Assembly: GCA_023264995.1 (NCBI GenBank) | Contig: JAHFUR010000012.1 | Location: 43,649-107,648 of the forward strand | Direction of reading: 5' to 3' | Length of the DNA: 64,000 nt | DNA from: Acidimicrobiia bacterium | GTDB lineage: Bacteria; Actinomycetota; Acidimicrobiia; Acidimicrobiales; AC-14 | Shown here: positions 1-8,355 of the stretch, in pieces | Layout: the number at the start of each line of letters is the position of its first letter | How positions within the stretch are numbered: the stretch's first letter is position 1 | Made by a program: the position numbers and the translations under genes | The notes under the pieces: model-generated | Seen by the model: the letters and a program-made list of their open reading frames with translations, nothing else | Told to the model about the DNA's origin: nothing | The model's database searches: none

Positions 1-982
1 CGCCTGCGGGTCGGTGTCCGCGTACGCCGCCAAGGTCGACAACACCTCGATCAGCCAGGGCGCCCTCGAGAACGAGCTGCGCTCCATCGCCGCCAACGGG
101 CCCTACCTGAAGCTCGTGGAATCCCGCCAGCAGGTGAAGGGCACCGGTGCCGGCACCTTCGACGCCGCCTTCACCGCCCTGGCCCTGACCCGGCAGATCT
201 ACTACCAGCTCATCCGCACCGAGCTGACGAAGCGGAAGCTGGCCGCCGGCCCCGCCGACCTCACCGCGGCCCGGGCCACCGTGATCTCCCAGATCCAGGG
301 CGAGGATGTGTTCAAGGACTTCCCCAAGTCCTACCAGGACGAGCTGATCCGCCGGCAGGCCCAGCTCGACCTCCTGACCCTGGCCCTCAACGGCGTCACC
401 GGGTCGGCCGACGATGCGGTGAAGGCCTACTACGACGGTCACAAGGACGAGTTCGCCAACGCCTGCGTGAGCCACATCCTCGTCGGCACCAAGGAGGAGG
501 CCGACGCGGTGACGGCCCGGATCGGGCGGGGCGAGGACTTCGCCGCCGTGGCCAAGGCCGTCTCCACCGACACCCAGAGCGCCCAGAAGGGTGGCGACCT
601 GGGCTGCGACATCAACCAGGACACCGGGTTCGTGCCCGAGTTCCTCCTGGCCGTGTTCAGCCAGCCCGTCGGCGCCGTCGGCACGCCGGTGCAGACCCAG
701 TTCGGGTTCCACGTGATCAAGGTGACGTCGCGAGAGGTCCCGCCCTTCGACAAGGTCAAGGACCAGGTCCGCCAGAAGTTGACCGACAACGGGCAGGAGA
801 AGCTCCTCACCTGGCTGCAGGAGACGGTCACCAAGTCCAAGATCCAGATCAACCCCCGCTACGGCACGTTCAACAAGGAAGGGTCCTCGCCCGGCGTGGT
901 ACCCCCCGCCCGGCCGGCCGACTCCACGACGACCATCGCCGGCATCATCCCCGGCCCGGTCGGCGGGGCGACTCCGCCGTAG
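1..982 (+). CDS. PpiC/SurA-type peptidyl-prolyl isomerase lipoprotein, 5' end missing
   Basis: A foldase thought to act on exported proteins outside the membrane. The reading frame is open to the left edge and reads A-C-G-S at positions 2-13. This looks like a lipobox cysteine, so the GTG at 14 is probably internal and the gene starts upstream of the window. A SurA-like helical N-terminal part is followed by a parvulin (PpiC) domain at about residues 145-240 counted from 14. The domain carries the family features SHILV, a GGDLG stretch and FGFHVIKV. The C-terminal 45 residues are Pro/Thr/Gly rich and probably disordered. The gene ends 7 bases before mazG, so the two may be co-transcribed. The parvulin call is firm; the lipoprotein call is inferred from four residues. 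Confidence 0.88.
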   Translation, partial: ACGSVSAYAAKVDNTSISQGALENELRSIAANGPYLKLVESRQQVKGTGAGTFDAAFTALALTRQIYYQLIRTELTKRKLAAGPADLTAARATVISQIQGEDVFKDFPKSYQDELIRRQAQLDLLTLALNGVTGSADDAVKAYYDGHKDEFANACVSHILVGTKEEADAVTARIGRGEDFAAVAKAVSTDTQSAQKGGDLGCDINQDTGFVPEFLLAVFSQPVGAVGTPVQTQFGFHVIKVTSREVPPFDKVKDQVRQKLTDNGQEKLLTWLQETVTKSKIQINPRYGTFNKEGSSPGVVPPARPADSTTTIAGIIPGPVGGATPP

Positions 983-989
983 ACCGGGC

Positions 990-2309
990 ATGACACCCAC
1001 CGTGGTGGTCGTCGGCCTCGGTCCCGCCGGGCCGGACCTCCTGACCACGGCCGCCGTCGAGGCCATCGCGTCAGTCCCCCGGCGCTACCTGCGCACCACC
1101 CGCCATTCCGCGGCGACGGCGGTCCCCGACGCCGTCTCCTTCGACGCCATCTACGACACAGCCTCCACCATCGAGGATGTCTACGCCGGCATCGTCGACG
1201 CCCTGGCCGAAGCGGCCGCCGAGCACGGCACCGTCCTGTATGCCGTCCCCGGGTCGCCCCTCGTGGCCGAACGGGCCGTCGAGCTCCTCCGGGCCGACGA
1301 CCGCGTCACCGTCCGGCTGGTGCCGGCCCTCTCGTTCCTGGACCTGGCCTGGGCCGCCCTCGGCGTCGACCCGGTGGCCGAAGGGGTGCGGGTGGTCGAC
1401 GGGCGGCGCTTCGCCGTGGAGGCCGCCGGCGAGCGGGGGCCGCTCCTCGTCGCCCAGTGCGACACCCGCCAGGTGCTGTCCGACATCAAGCTCAGCACCG
1501 ACGACGACCTGGGCGACGTGACGGTGCTCCAACGCCTGGGACTTCCCGACCAGTCGGTGACCACCGTGGCGTGGGCCGACCTCGACCGCGAGGTCGAGCC
1601 CGACCACCTCACGTCGATCTGGCTACCCGCCAGCGCCCCGCCGGTCGCCCGGGAGGTGGCCCGGTTCGGCGAGCTCGTCCGCACCCTCCGGGCCCGCTGC
1701 CCGTGGGACCGCGAGCAGACCCACTCCACGCTGACCCGCCACCTCCTCGAAGAGACCTACGAGGTGCTGGAGGCCATCGAGGCCTTGGACGTGGAGGCCG
1801 GCGAGGGGTTCGAGCACCTGGAGGAGGAGCTGGGCGACCTGCTGTTCCAGGTCGTCTTCCACGCCACCCTGGCCGCCGAGGAGGGCCACTTCACCCTGGC
1901 CGACGTGGCCCGGGGCATCCACGACAAGCTCGTCCACCGCCACCCCCACGTGTTCGCCGGGGTGCAGGCGGACACGCCGGCCGAGGTCGTCACCAACTGG
2001 GAGCAGATCAAGCGGGCCGAGAAGGGCCGGGCCAGCATCATGGACGGCATCGGCGAGGGCCTCCCGTCGCTCCTCTACGCCCACAAGGTCCAGCGCAAGG
2101 CCGCCTCGGTCGGCCTCGACCCGGTGGCCGACGACCAGGACCGCCTTGGCGCCGCCCTGTTCGCCCTCGTCGACGAGTGCCGGCGAGCCAAGGTCGACCC
2201 GGAAGCCGCCCTCCGGGCCACCGCCGGCCGCTACCGCGACCGGTTCAGGTCGGCCGAAAGTCAGGCCGCCGAGCGCGGCGTCGACATCTCCGAGGTCTGG
2301 GCCGGCTGA
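990..2309 (+). CDS. mazG: MazG nucleoside triphosphate pyrophosphohydrolase with N-terminal tetrapyrrole-methylase-like domain
   Basis: Two-domain protein of 439 residues with the YabN-like layout. The N-terminal part (about 1-210) opens with VVVVGLGPAGPD, the SAM-binding glycine loop of tetrapyrrole methylases. The C-terminal part (about 225-420) is MazG. It shows CPWDREQTH, the metal-binding EETYEVLEAIE and EEELGDLLFQVVFH helices, and the KLVHRHPHVF motif. MazG enzymes hydrolyse (d)NTPs to monophosphates and pyrophosphate, which is seen as nucleotide-pool house-cleaning. The role of the methylase-like domain is unknown even in studied relatives. The ATG at 990 lies 7 bases after the preceding stop, so translation from one mRNA is likely. 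Confidence 0.95.
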   Translation: MTPTVVVVGLGPAGPDLLTTAAVEAIASVPRRYLRTTRHSAATAVPDAVSFDAIYDTASTIEDVYAGIVDALAEAAAEHGTVLYAVPGSPLVAERAVELLRADDRVTVRLVPALSFLDLAWAALGVDPVAEGVRVVDGRRFAVEAAGERGPLLVAQCDTRQVLSDIKLSTDDDLGDVTVLQRLGLPDQSVTTVAWADLDREVEPDHLTSIWLPASAPPVAREVARFGELVRTLRARCPWDREQTHSTLTRHLLEETYEVLEAIEALDVEAGEGFEHLEEELGDLLFQVVFHATLAAEEGHFTLADVARGIHDKLVHRHPHVFAGVQADTPAEVVTNWEQIKRAEKGRASIMDGIGEGLPSLLYAHKVQRKAASVGLDPVADDQDRLGAALFALVDECRRAKVDPEAALRATAGRYRDRFRSAESQAAERGVDISEVWAG

Positions 2310-2313
2310 GACG

Positions 2314-3033
2314 TCAGAGGCGGTCCCGCCCGCGCTCGTTGATGGTGGCGATCGAGGCGAACAGGCTGAGCGCCGCGGCACCGAGGCTGCCAAGCAGGAA
2401 GTTGGTGAACTGGACCCGCACGTAGGACGGCACGGCCACGTTCTTGGCCGAGTACTCATGCAGGTTGGCCCGCACGGCCAGCAGGCTCCCGATGGCGATG
2501 ATGACCCCCATGGCCACGGCCACGACGAGCGCGATGCCGACCAGCCGGTCCTGTGACTCCGGGAGCAGCTCGCCGAGCACCGACGGCATCGCCACCAGGA
2601 CCACGCCGACCACCAGGAAGACGAGGGCGGTGGCGCCCAGGCCGCCGAAGGGGTACCCGATGCGGTGGAAGAGGTCGTCAGGGATGCCGACCCGCTGGCC
2701 GCTCTTCAGGGCGAAGCCTTCGACCAGCGACGTGAGCACCTGCACGGTGACGATCCCGATCAGCGCGGTGCCGATGGTGGCCAGCAGCGCCACCCACCGC
2801 GACGCCGGCCCGTCGTCGAATTCGTCCTCCTCGTACAGGTCGTCGGCGGCCGCGACCGTCGGGGCCGGGGCGGGTGCCGGGGCGGCCGGCGGCGGGGGGT
2901 CGCTCGGGGCCGACGGCTCGACCGGCGCGGCCGGCGGCGCGGCGGAGGCCGCCGGCGGGCGCGGCTCCTGGGGCGGGTCACCGTACGGCGCCGGCCGGCT
3001 GCTGGAGGTCGGGTTGTCGTCGGGCTCGTTCAT
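2314..3033 (-). CDS. Proline-rich membrane protein with four predicted TM helices
   Basis: I chose the ATG at 3033 (MNEPDDNPTSSS). The frame stays open upstream, but that part reads as arginine-rich noise. The 239-residue product has a disordered N-terminus of about 70 residues rich in Pro, Ala and Ser, then an acidic patch (DDLYEEDEFDDG). Four hydrophobic segments follow, beginning near WVALLATIGTALIGIVTVQ, GATALVFLVVGVVLVAM, LVGIALVVAVAMGVIIAIG and FLLGSLGAAALSLFASI. It is convergent with mazG, with 4 bases between the stops. I do not recognise a family. The Pro-rich acidic tail followed by TM segments is common in actinobacterial envelope proteins of unknown role. Confidence 0.75.
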   Translation of the reverse strand: MNEPDDNPTSSSRPAPYGDPPQEPRPPAASAAPPAAPVEPSAPSDPPPPAAPAPAPAPTVAAADDLYEEDEFDDGPASRWVALLATIGTALIGIVTVQVLTSLVEGFALKSGQRVGIPDDLFHRIGYPFGGLGATALVFLVVGVVLVAMPSVLGELLPESQDRLVGIALVVAVAMGVIIAIGSLLAVRANLHEYSAKNVAVPSYVRVQFTNFLLGSLGAAALSLFASIATINERGRDRL

Positions 3034-3135
3034 GCCCCTAGCCTGACCGCTGGACGCGCCGCTGTCACACACCCCCCGTCCGGCGGCCGCGGCGATGTCC
3101 TTCAGCCGCCCGGCGAGGCGGCCGATATCAGGGGC

Positions 3136-3231
3136 GTGACCGTTCTCACCGTCCTCGCCCTTTGGATCATCCTCTCGGTCCCGGCCAGTCTCCTCGCCGG
3201 CCGGGCCCTGGCGGCCGCCGACACCGCCTGA
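3136..3231 (+). CDS. Possible 31-residue single-pass membrane peptide
   Basis: A GTG-initiated frame encodes a peptide that is hydrophobic along most of its length (core VLALWIILSVPASLLAG) and ends in Ala-Ala-Asp-Thr-Ala. A weak purine stretch (AGGGG) lies just upstream. It sits between a divergent membrane-protein gene and an acetyltransferase gene on the same strand. The composition fits a small membrane protein, but in GC-rich DNA such a frame could arise by chance. No function can be given. Confidence 0.4.
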   Translation: MTVLTVLALWIILSVPASLLAGRALAAADTA

Positions 3232-3259
3232 CCGCCGGCGTTTGGCACGCTTGGCGACG

Positions 3260-3751
3260 ATGACGGTCCGAGACGCGCGCCAAGACGAGTTCGCCGACCT
3301 CGCCGCCGTCACCCTGGCCGCCTACCGGGACCTGCTCGGCCCGGCCATGGACGCCGGCTATGCCGCGGAACTGGCCGACGTCGACGGCCGAGCCGGGCTC
3401 GTCGACCTCCTGGTCTCCGTGGACGAGGCCGGCACCGTCGAAGGCGGCGTCGTCTACATCCCCGGCCCCGGCCCGATGGCGTGGTTCCACGGCGAGGACG
3501 AGGCCGGGCTGCGGATGCTGGCCGTCGACCCGGGGGCCCAGGGGCGGGGCGTCGGTACGGCCCTCGTCGTCGCGTGCCTGGCCCGGGCCGCCGGCGCCGG
3601 CAAGCGCCGCCTCCTGCTTCACACGACAGCGTCGATGACCGCCGCCCGCCGCCTCTACGAGCGGGCCGGCTTCCGGCGAGACGTCGAGCACGACCACCTG
3701 CTGGCCGGCGGCGTCGCCCTCCTTGCGTACGTCGCCGACGTGGGGCAGTAG
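3260..3751 (+). CDS. GNAT-family N-acetyltransferase
   Basis: A 163-residue acyl-CoA-dependent acetyltransferase of unknown substrate. The motif A strand and loop read LAVDPGAQGRGVGTALV, matching the Q/RxxGxG/A acetyl-CoA pyrophosphate-binding signature. It is followed by the late ARRLYERAGFRR segment typical of motif B. I preferred the ATG at 3260 to an upstream TTG at 3242 because the fold begins at TVRDARQDEF. The gene ends 14 bases before tRNA-Leu. Confidence 0.9.
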   Translation: MTVRDARQDEFADLAAVTLAAYRDLLGPAMDAGYAAELADVDGRAGLVDLLVSVDEAGTVEGGVVYIPGPGPMAWFHGEDEAGLRMLAVDPGAQGRGVGTALVVACLARAAGAGKRRLLLHTTASMTAARRLYERAGFRRDVEHDHLLAGGVALLAYVADVGQ

Positions 3752-3765
3752 GGTCAGGAGCACCC

Positions 3766-3851
3766 GCCCGGGTGGCGGAATCGGCCAGACGCGGAGGGCT
3801 TAAACCCCTCTGGTCCTCGTGACCATGTGGGTTCGAATCCCACCCCGGGCA
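3766..3851 (+). tRNA. tRNA-Leu (anticodon UAA)
   Basis: The 86-base sequence folds as a class II tRNA. The acceptor arm GCCCGGG (3766-3772) pairs perfectly with CCCGGGC (3844-3850), and the discriminator is A at 3851. The anticodon stem GAGGG/CCCTC encloses the loop CTTAAAC, giving anticodon TAA (UAA), which reads UUA. A long variable arm follows, as expected for leucine, and the T-loop GGTTCGAATCC is canonical. The bases after the discriminator are CCC, so the CCA end is not encoded. UUA is a rare codon in GC-rich actinobacteria. Confidence 0.95.
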
Positions 3852-3986
3852 CCCGATTCAGCGTGCAAACATTCGAACGATCGCCACGTCCTTGCCGCCG
3901 CGATGACCGGCGACCTCTTCGGCGCGACGCTGTAGTGACCCGCCCATCGGGCGCCCACCACCGCCGGCGTCGATAGGCTGAGGTCC

Positions 3987-4520
3987 GTGGCCGCCGAGAC
4001 GGAGGAAGAGCTCGTCGAGCCGGAGGCCGGCAGCCCGCGCAGCGGGGCACGGCCGGGCGTCATCGTGGCCGCAACGCTGGCTGCCGTCGTATCCCTCAGC
4101 TTCCTGATCTATTGGGTCGGCGACTCCAAGAGCGGCGATGTGGGCGGCGGAGGGTCGAACCTGTCAGGAGCGGCGGCCCAGGGCGCGTGCGGCGTCGGCA
4201 ACCCGGACCCGAGCTATACCATCGCCGTCACGCCCAATCCGGATCCACCCCGGCCGGACGGGACGACGCTGAACATCAGCGTGCGTCAGGCCGGCCAGGC
4301 CATCACCGGCGCCAAGGTGTGCGTGTCCGCCGACATGCCCGACATGGGGCACGACGGCATCAACGCGGTGGCCAAGGAGCTGTCCGGCGGCCAGTACGAG
4401 ACTCGGTTCCGATTCGGCATGGACGGCGGCTGGAAGCTGTCGCTGACCGTCGCCCCGCCGGGCAAGGCCGCCGTCTCGGTCCCGCTGAGCCTCCAGGTCG
4501 CGGCGATCTCGCCGGACTAG
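3987..4520 (+). CDS. Membrane-anchored YtkA/FixH-like protein
   Basis: 177 residues from a GTG start. An acidic N-terminus is followed by one TM helix (GVIVAATLAAVVSLSFLIYWV), a Gly-rich linker, and an exported beta domain from about residue 75. The pattern AGQAITGAKVCVSADMPDM, then YETRFRFGMDGGWKLSLTV, matches the YtkA-like/FixH beta-sandwich found near copper-handling and cytochrome oxidase genes. Two cysteines occur in the exported part (ACGVG and VCVSA). A role in metal handling or oxidase maturation is inferred from the family and from the CopC-CopD gene 4 kb downstream. Confidence 0.72.
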   Translation: MAAETEEELVEPEAGSPRSGARPGVIVAATLAAVVSLSFLIYWVGDSKSGDVGGGGSNLSGAAAQGACGVGNPDPSYTIAVTPNPDPPRPDGTTLNISVRQAGQAITGAKVCVSADMPDMGHDGINAVAKELSGGQYETRFRFGMDGGWKLSLTVAPPGKAAVSVPLSLQVAAISPD

Positions 4521-4679
4521 CAGACGACGGGCGGTGCGGGCCGAGCGGGGGGCGAGGCCGGTCGTGATTTGGCGCCGACGGTCCGCCGGCGGTTGGCGCT
4601 GAGTCTCGCCGACCCCGGGTGCCCGCTCGTTCGGGTTCCCGTCTTCGTCGACGTCACCCCCTCGCGCCAGGCCGGCGCG

Positions 4680-4718
4680 CAACAGCCCACGCCGGCCGAG
4701 GCGAGGCGTGGGCTGTTG
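4680..4718. terminator. Perfect 14-bp inverted repeat between convergent genes
   Basis: CAACAGCCCACGCC (4680-4693) and GGCGTGGGCTGTTG (4705-4718) are exact reverse complements around an 11-base loop. No T tract follows on either side. It lies between the YtkA-like gene and the convergent BNR-protein gene, so it can serve as a two-way terminator. The rest of the 234-base gap shows nothing else. Confidence 0.75.
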
Positions 4719-4754
4719 TGGGTACGCCAGCGGGTTCGCCCGCTCGACTTCCCT

Positions 4755-6539
4755 CTAGGTGGTGCGCACCGATTCGCCGCTGCCGGCCTTGGCCTTGGCC
4801 TTGGCCGTGTCGGGGGCGGTGCGCCGCTTCAGCGTCATTACGAGCAGCAGTATGAGGCCGGCGGCGACCAGTCCGGCGAAGGCGGCCGCCACGATCGGGA
4901 GGGTCGTGTTCTTGGTGGTCGGCAGGGCCTTGAACTGCACAGTCGAGCCAAAGGCGTCCTGGGTCTGGCTTTCCTGCTCAGCGAGCCGACTGTCCGCCCA
5001 ACCGATCGCGGCGTACTGGTTGGTCGAGGCCACCCCGGGCGGGAGGCGGATGTCGGAGTTGAAGCTGATGCCGAAGTTGAAGTCGAGGGGTCGGTCGTTG
5101 ACCACGACGCTGGGCGCCCACGTCTTGCCGCCGTCGGTTGAGTACGTGTAGCGCACGTTGAAGTGGAAGTCGGCCAGGTCGCGGTTGTCCTGCCAGACGG
5201 CGTCGATCCGCCCGTCGGGCGCCACCTGGAGCTGCGGGTAGAAGTTGAGGGTCCACTCGTCCGGCCGGTCGTCGTTGATGGCGACGGGTGGCGTCCAGGT
5301 GACCCCATTGTCGGTCGAGCGCTGCAGATTGACGTCGGACACGCCGTTGGTGGCCGACTGCTCATGCGCTCCCGCGTAGATGGCCACGAAGGTCCCGCCG
5401 CCTTCGGGCGTCCAGCCGAGCCCGGTCATGCTGCCGTTGCCGGTATAGATGGGCGGCCCTAGCTCCTTCACCTCCCAGGTCTTGCCCTGGTCGGTCGAGC
5501 GGGCCACGACCTGCGGCAGCGGAATGGCGGCGAACGTGCCGGCCGTCAGCCCCTGGCCGGCGCCAGGAGCCGGCACGGGCGCTTCGCCGGGGCGGAAGTC
5601 GGCGCCCGCGACGGCCAGCACCACGCCGTTGTGGGCGGTCACGTAGGGCGCCCCGAACCCGGTGCGCAGGAGCAGGTTGTACTGCTTGCCGTCGTATGTG
5701 CGGGTCAGGTTGGTGGCGGAGTCGTTGAGGTTCACCGCCGGCGCGAAGGTCTGGCCCGCGTCGGTTGAAGTAGCGATCACGGGCCGGGGGTTGACCAGGG
5801 CCGAGCCCGCCGGAGCGTTGAGGTAGCTCTGGTTGTAAGCGACGTACACCGTGTCTCGCGGCGTCGATGTGTCGACGGCCAGGCCGGTGACGCCCGTTGC
5901 CCTCAGGATCGCGTTTCCTTGTTCAGGCTGGCGGGGCCGGTTGTCCTCTACCATGGTGAACTTCCACGTGTCGCCCAGGTCGGTGGAACGGGCGAGGGCA
6001 ATGCTGGTGCGACCGTCGTTGGGGCCTTCCTGGCCGGAGATGATGTCGTACGCCATCAACCCGTAGTAGATGGTGTGGTTGCGGCCCCACGCCAGCGACG
6101 CTTCGGGCACGCCAGACATGGTGGAGGTGCAGAACGGGTACCCCTGCGGGGCGGGGGGAGTCTTGCTGAAGGTCCATGTGCGACCGGCGTCGGTCGACCG
6201 CACCAGATGGCACGTGCGGGCCCGCAAGTTGGCCACGGCGCCGACGATGACGCGGGGGTCCTCCGGGTCAGCCGCCATCGACGAAGGCGCGGTGTAGCCC
6301 CGTGCGGGCGCGGTGTCCTCCTTAGTCATCTGGACGCTGCCGGTGAGCAACTTGGGCTTGCCGGCTTGGGCCCCGAACGTCGCCTTCTCGCGCCGGGTGT
6401 AGTTCTCCGGCGTCGCTCGCGACGGCGCCACCGTCGTCGGCGGCGACGTGGTCTGCTGCGCGGCTGCCGATCCGGCTGTCGCCGCGGTCAACGCCGCCGC
6501 TGCGGCCGCCAACAGGACGCGCTTGATGCGAGGGCTCAT
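4755..6539 (-). CDS. Secreted BNR/Asp-box (sialidase-like beta-propeller) protein with C-terminal membrane anchor
   Basis: 594 residues from the ATG at 6539, which is preceded by GGAGAC. A signal peptide (RVLLAAAAAALTAATAGSAAAQ) is followed by a Thr/Pro linker and then a propeller. At least six Asp-box motifs of the form S-T-D-x-G-x-T-W/F are visible (STDAGRTW, STDLGDTW, STDAGQTF, STDQGKTW, STDNGVTW, STDGGKTW). The protein ends with a TM helix (IVAAAFAGLVAAGLILLLVM) and a basic tail, so it is held outside the membrane. Asp-boxes mark the propeller fold, not sialidase activity; I could not identify the Arg triad of true sialidases. It is 37 bases downstream of the anchored protein at 6577-7182 and probably in the same operon. 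Confidence 0.85.
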   Translation of the reverse strand: MSPRIKRVLLAAAAAALTAATAGSAAAQQTTSPPTTVAPSRATPENYTRREKATFGAQAGKPKLLTGSVQMTKEDTAPARGYTAPSSMAADPEDPRVIVGAVANLRARTCHLVRSTDAGRTWTFSKTPPAPQGYPFCTSTMSGVPEASLAWGRNHTIYYGLMAYDIISGQEGPNDGRTSIALARSTDLGDTWKFTMVEDNRPRQPEQGNAILRATGVTGLAVDTSTPRDTVYVAYNQSYLNAPAGSALVNPRPVIATSTDAGQTFAPAVNLNDSATNLTRTYDGKQYNLLLRTGFGAPYVTAHNGVVLAVAGADFRPGEAPVPAPGAGQGLTAGTFAAIPLPQVVARSTDQGKTWEVKELGPPIYTGNGSMTGLGWTPEGGGTFVAIYAGAHEQSATNGVSDVNLQRSTDNGVTWTPPVAINDDRPDEWTLNFYPQLQVAPDGRIDAVWQDNRDLADFHFNVRYTYSTDGGKTWAPSVVVNDRPLDFNFGISFNSDIRLPPGVASTNQYAAIGWADSRLAEQESQTQDAFGSTVQFKALPTTKNTTLPIVAAAFAGLVAAGLILLLVMTLKRRTAPDTAKAKAKAGSGESVRTT

Positions 6540-6576
6540 GAGTTGTCTCCGGTTCTGGGTGACGGCGGCGGGACGA

Positions 6577-7182
6577 TTAGGAGGTCCGCACTTCCTGGGC
6601 CTGTGGCCCAGGCGAACGGCGGGACGCAGCGAGGTACCACACGCCGGCGACGAACAGGGCGAGGCCAGCGACGCCCAGCCCGACGACACCGAGGGTGGCG
6701 GCGCCGGGCCCTGATCCCACGTCGAGCTTCGTGGGACGAACGGGCGGCGAGGGCGCCGCTTCTGCGGGCTGGCCGACGTAAATCGTGGCTCGCGCCGGCT
6801 GGCCCCCGTTGTGGTTGTGGTAGTCCTCGACGGAGAAGATGAGGTGCTTACCCGTAGGCACGTCAGCGGGGATCGGCACGCTCAGCGTCCACTGGCCCGA
6901 CATGACAGAGAGGTTGTGGGGCGGGTTGGTGGCGAGCAGTCGCCCCGTGGGCGAATCGAGGTGGATCTCGATGGGCGCGCCCGGCGCCGTGTTGCGACCG
7001 ATGACCGACACCGTGCCGCCTGGCTGGACGCTCGCCGGGTTCACCGTCAGTGAAACGGGGGCGACGCACGCCCACGCGATGCCGGCTGAGGCGATGACCG
7101 CCATCGACGCCGTGGTGCCGAGCACCCAACGCCAACGCGTGCGCAGGGGTGAGCCTTTCAGCTTGCTCAAAATCTCCTCCAT
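6577..7182 (-). CDS. Exported Ig-like protein with N- and C-terminal TM segments
   Basis: 201 residues. A TM or signal segment near residues 20-40 (VLGTTASMAVIASAGIAWAC) precedes a single beta-sandwich-like domain. The domain contains VNPASVQPGGTVSVIGRNTAPG and PADVPTGKHLIFSVEDYH. It is followed by a Pro-rich linker and a second TM helix (VVGLGVAGLALFVAGVWYLAA). The same layout, exported domain plus C-terminal anchor, occurs in the downstream BNR protein and in the protein at 7620-8345, which suggests a set of surface proteins. The domain resembles an IPT/Ig-type fold. The function is unknown. Confidence 0.78.
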   Translation of the reverse strand: MEEILSKLKGSPLRTRWRWVLGTTASMAVIASAGIAWACVAPVSLTVNPASVQPGGTVSVIGRNTAPGAPIEIHLDSPTGRLLATNPPHNLSVMSGQWTLSVPIPADVPTGKHLIFSVEDYHNHNGGQPARATIYVGQPAEAAPSPPVRPTKLDVGSGPGAATLGVVGLGVAGLALFVAGVWYLAASRRSPGPQAQEVRTS

Positions 7183-7619
7183 CGTCCGTCTTCGTGCGCC
7201 CAGCCGACTGTGGGCGTCGCCCTTCTACCCGGATACTAGTCCGCCATGCCTCTTCCTGCCCTGCTGCGCAGAACGTATCGTCGTGTGGCGACGCCCCTGT
7301 CAGGACATGAGCAAGCGGCAGGGCACCGATGCCGAGGGTGCCCCGAAGGCCGGGAACTCCGCGGTGAAGCACATGTCCCCGGCCCCGCCACCGGCCGATG
7401 GCCGACGCCTGGTCCCACACCACCATGCGGGGCAGGGCGCCGAACTGGCTCAGAACACGCAGGTGGCCGCCGAAGACGTCATGGCTCTACGGCCCCATTC
7501 CCCAGACGGGCACAAACCAGCCAACCTACTTGCGGCTGCACATTACCCGCGAAGTTGGAATAGTGAACCAGAATCTCGGGGAATTTGACCGTTGCCCGGG
7601 CGGCTACGAAAGGACCTCC
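7183..7619. other. 437-base divergent intergenic region
   Basis: It separates the leftward surface-protein pair from the rightward CopC-like and CopC-CopD genes, so it should hold at least two promoters. It is a little more AT rich near 7525-7590. The only clear signal is the ribosome site GAAAGGA before 7620. Reading frames here lack recognisable protein features. I found no convincing paired -35/-10. Confidence 0.5.
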
Positions 7620-8345
7620 ATGACTAGGCTCCTGCCCCGAACGTTGGCGACGGCGCTCACACTGGCTGCGGCGGCAGTCGCCTTCGCCGGGCCGGCCTCG
7701 GCCCACGAACGGCGCACGGTCGGCGCCGTGCAGTTCGTCGTCGGCTGGGGCGACGAACCGGCCTACAACGGGTTCAAGAACAGCGTGCAGCTGACAATCT
7801 CGGAGGCCAACGGCGGGGCGCCGGTCACCGACATCACCGACACCCTGAAGGTCGAAGTGGTCAAGGGCTCGGACAAGATGACCGTGCCGCTGACCCCGAA
7901 TTTCCGGGTCGGCGCCTTCGGGACGCCGGGCGACTACCGGGCGTGGATCACGCCCACCCGCGCCGGTGCTTACAGCTTCCACGTCACCGGGACCATCCGG
8001 GGCCAGAACATCGACGAGACCTTCTCCTCGTCGAAGACCACCTTCAACGACATCGAGGACGTGGCTACCATCGAGTTCCCGGCCAAGGATCCTTCCACCG
8101 GCCAGTTGGCCACCCGTATCGACCGCGAGGTGCCCCGCCTCGACAGCGCGACCAGCCAGGCCAAGGACGACGCCGGCACGGCCCGCACCCTGGCCCTCCT
8201 CGCGCTGGCCGTCGGCGTCGCGGGCGTGCTGGTCGGCGCGGCCGCCCTGGTCGCCGCCCGCCGGACCGCCGGCGGTGCCGGTGGGGCCGGCGTGAAGCCC
8301 GGGCGGAAGGCGGCCGCGGACGAGCCCGAACCGCTGAGCCGGTGA
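7620..8345 (+). CDS. Exported CopC-associated protein with C-terminal TM helix
   Basis: 241 residues from the ATG at 7620 (site GAAAGGACCTCC upstream). The signal peptide ends in AFAGPASAHERR, placing a His near the mature N-terminus as in CopC-like proteins. A beta-rich domain (about 30-190) contains VGWGDEPAYNGFKNSVQL and a YRAWITPTRAGAYSFHVTG strand pair. A TM helix (TLALLALAVGVAGVLVGAAALVA) and a basic tail follow. It lies 10 bases upstream of the CopC-CopD fusion, so a shared role in copper handling is likely by context. Confidence 0.78.
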   Translation: MTRLLPRTLATALTLAAAAVAFAGPASAHERRTVGAVQFVVGWGDEPAYNGFKNSVQLTISEANGGAPVTDITDTLKVEVVKGSDKMTVPLTPNFRVGAFGTPGDYRAWITPTRAGAYSFHVTGTIRGQNIDETFSSSKTTFNDIEDVATIEFPAKDPSTGQLATRIDREVPRLDSATSQAKDDAGTARTLALLALAVGVAGVLVGAAALVAARRTAGGAGGAGVKPGRKAAADEPEPLSR

Positions 8346-8355
8346 TCGCCGGCCT

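Noticed and set aside
14..982. GTG at 14 as the true start of the PpiC-type gene
   Set aside because: The frame is open to base 2 and encodes A-C-G-S, a likely lipobox; a start after the lipobox cysteine would remove the signal peptide.
7398..7619. Upstream extension of the CopC-associated protein
   Set aside because: The signal peptide and ribosome site place the start at 7620; the preceding residues show no protein features.
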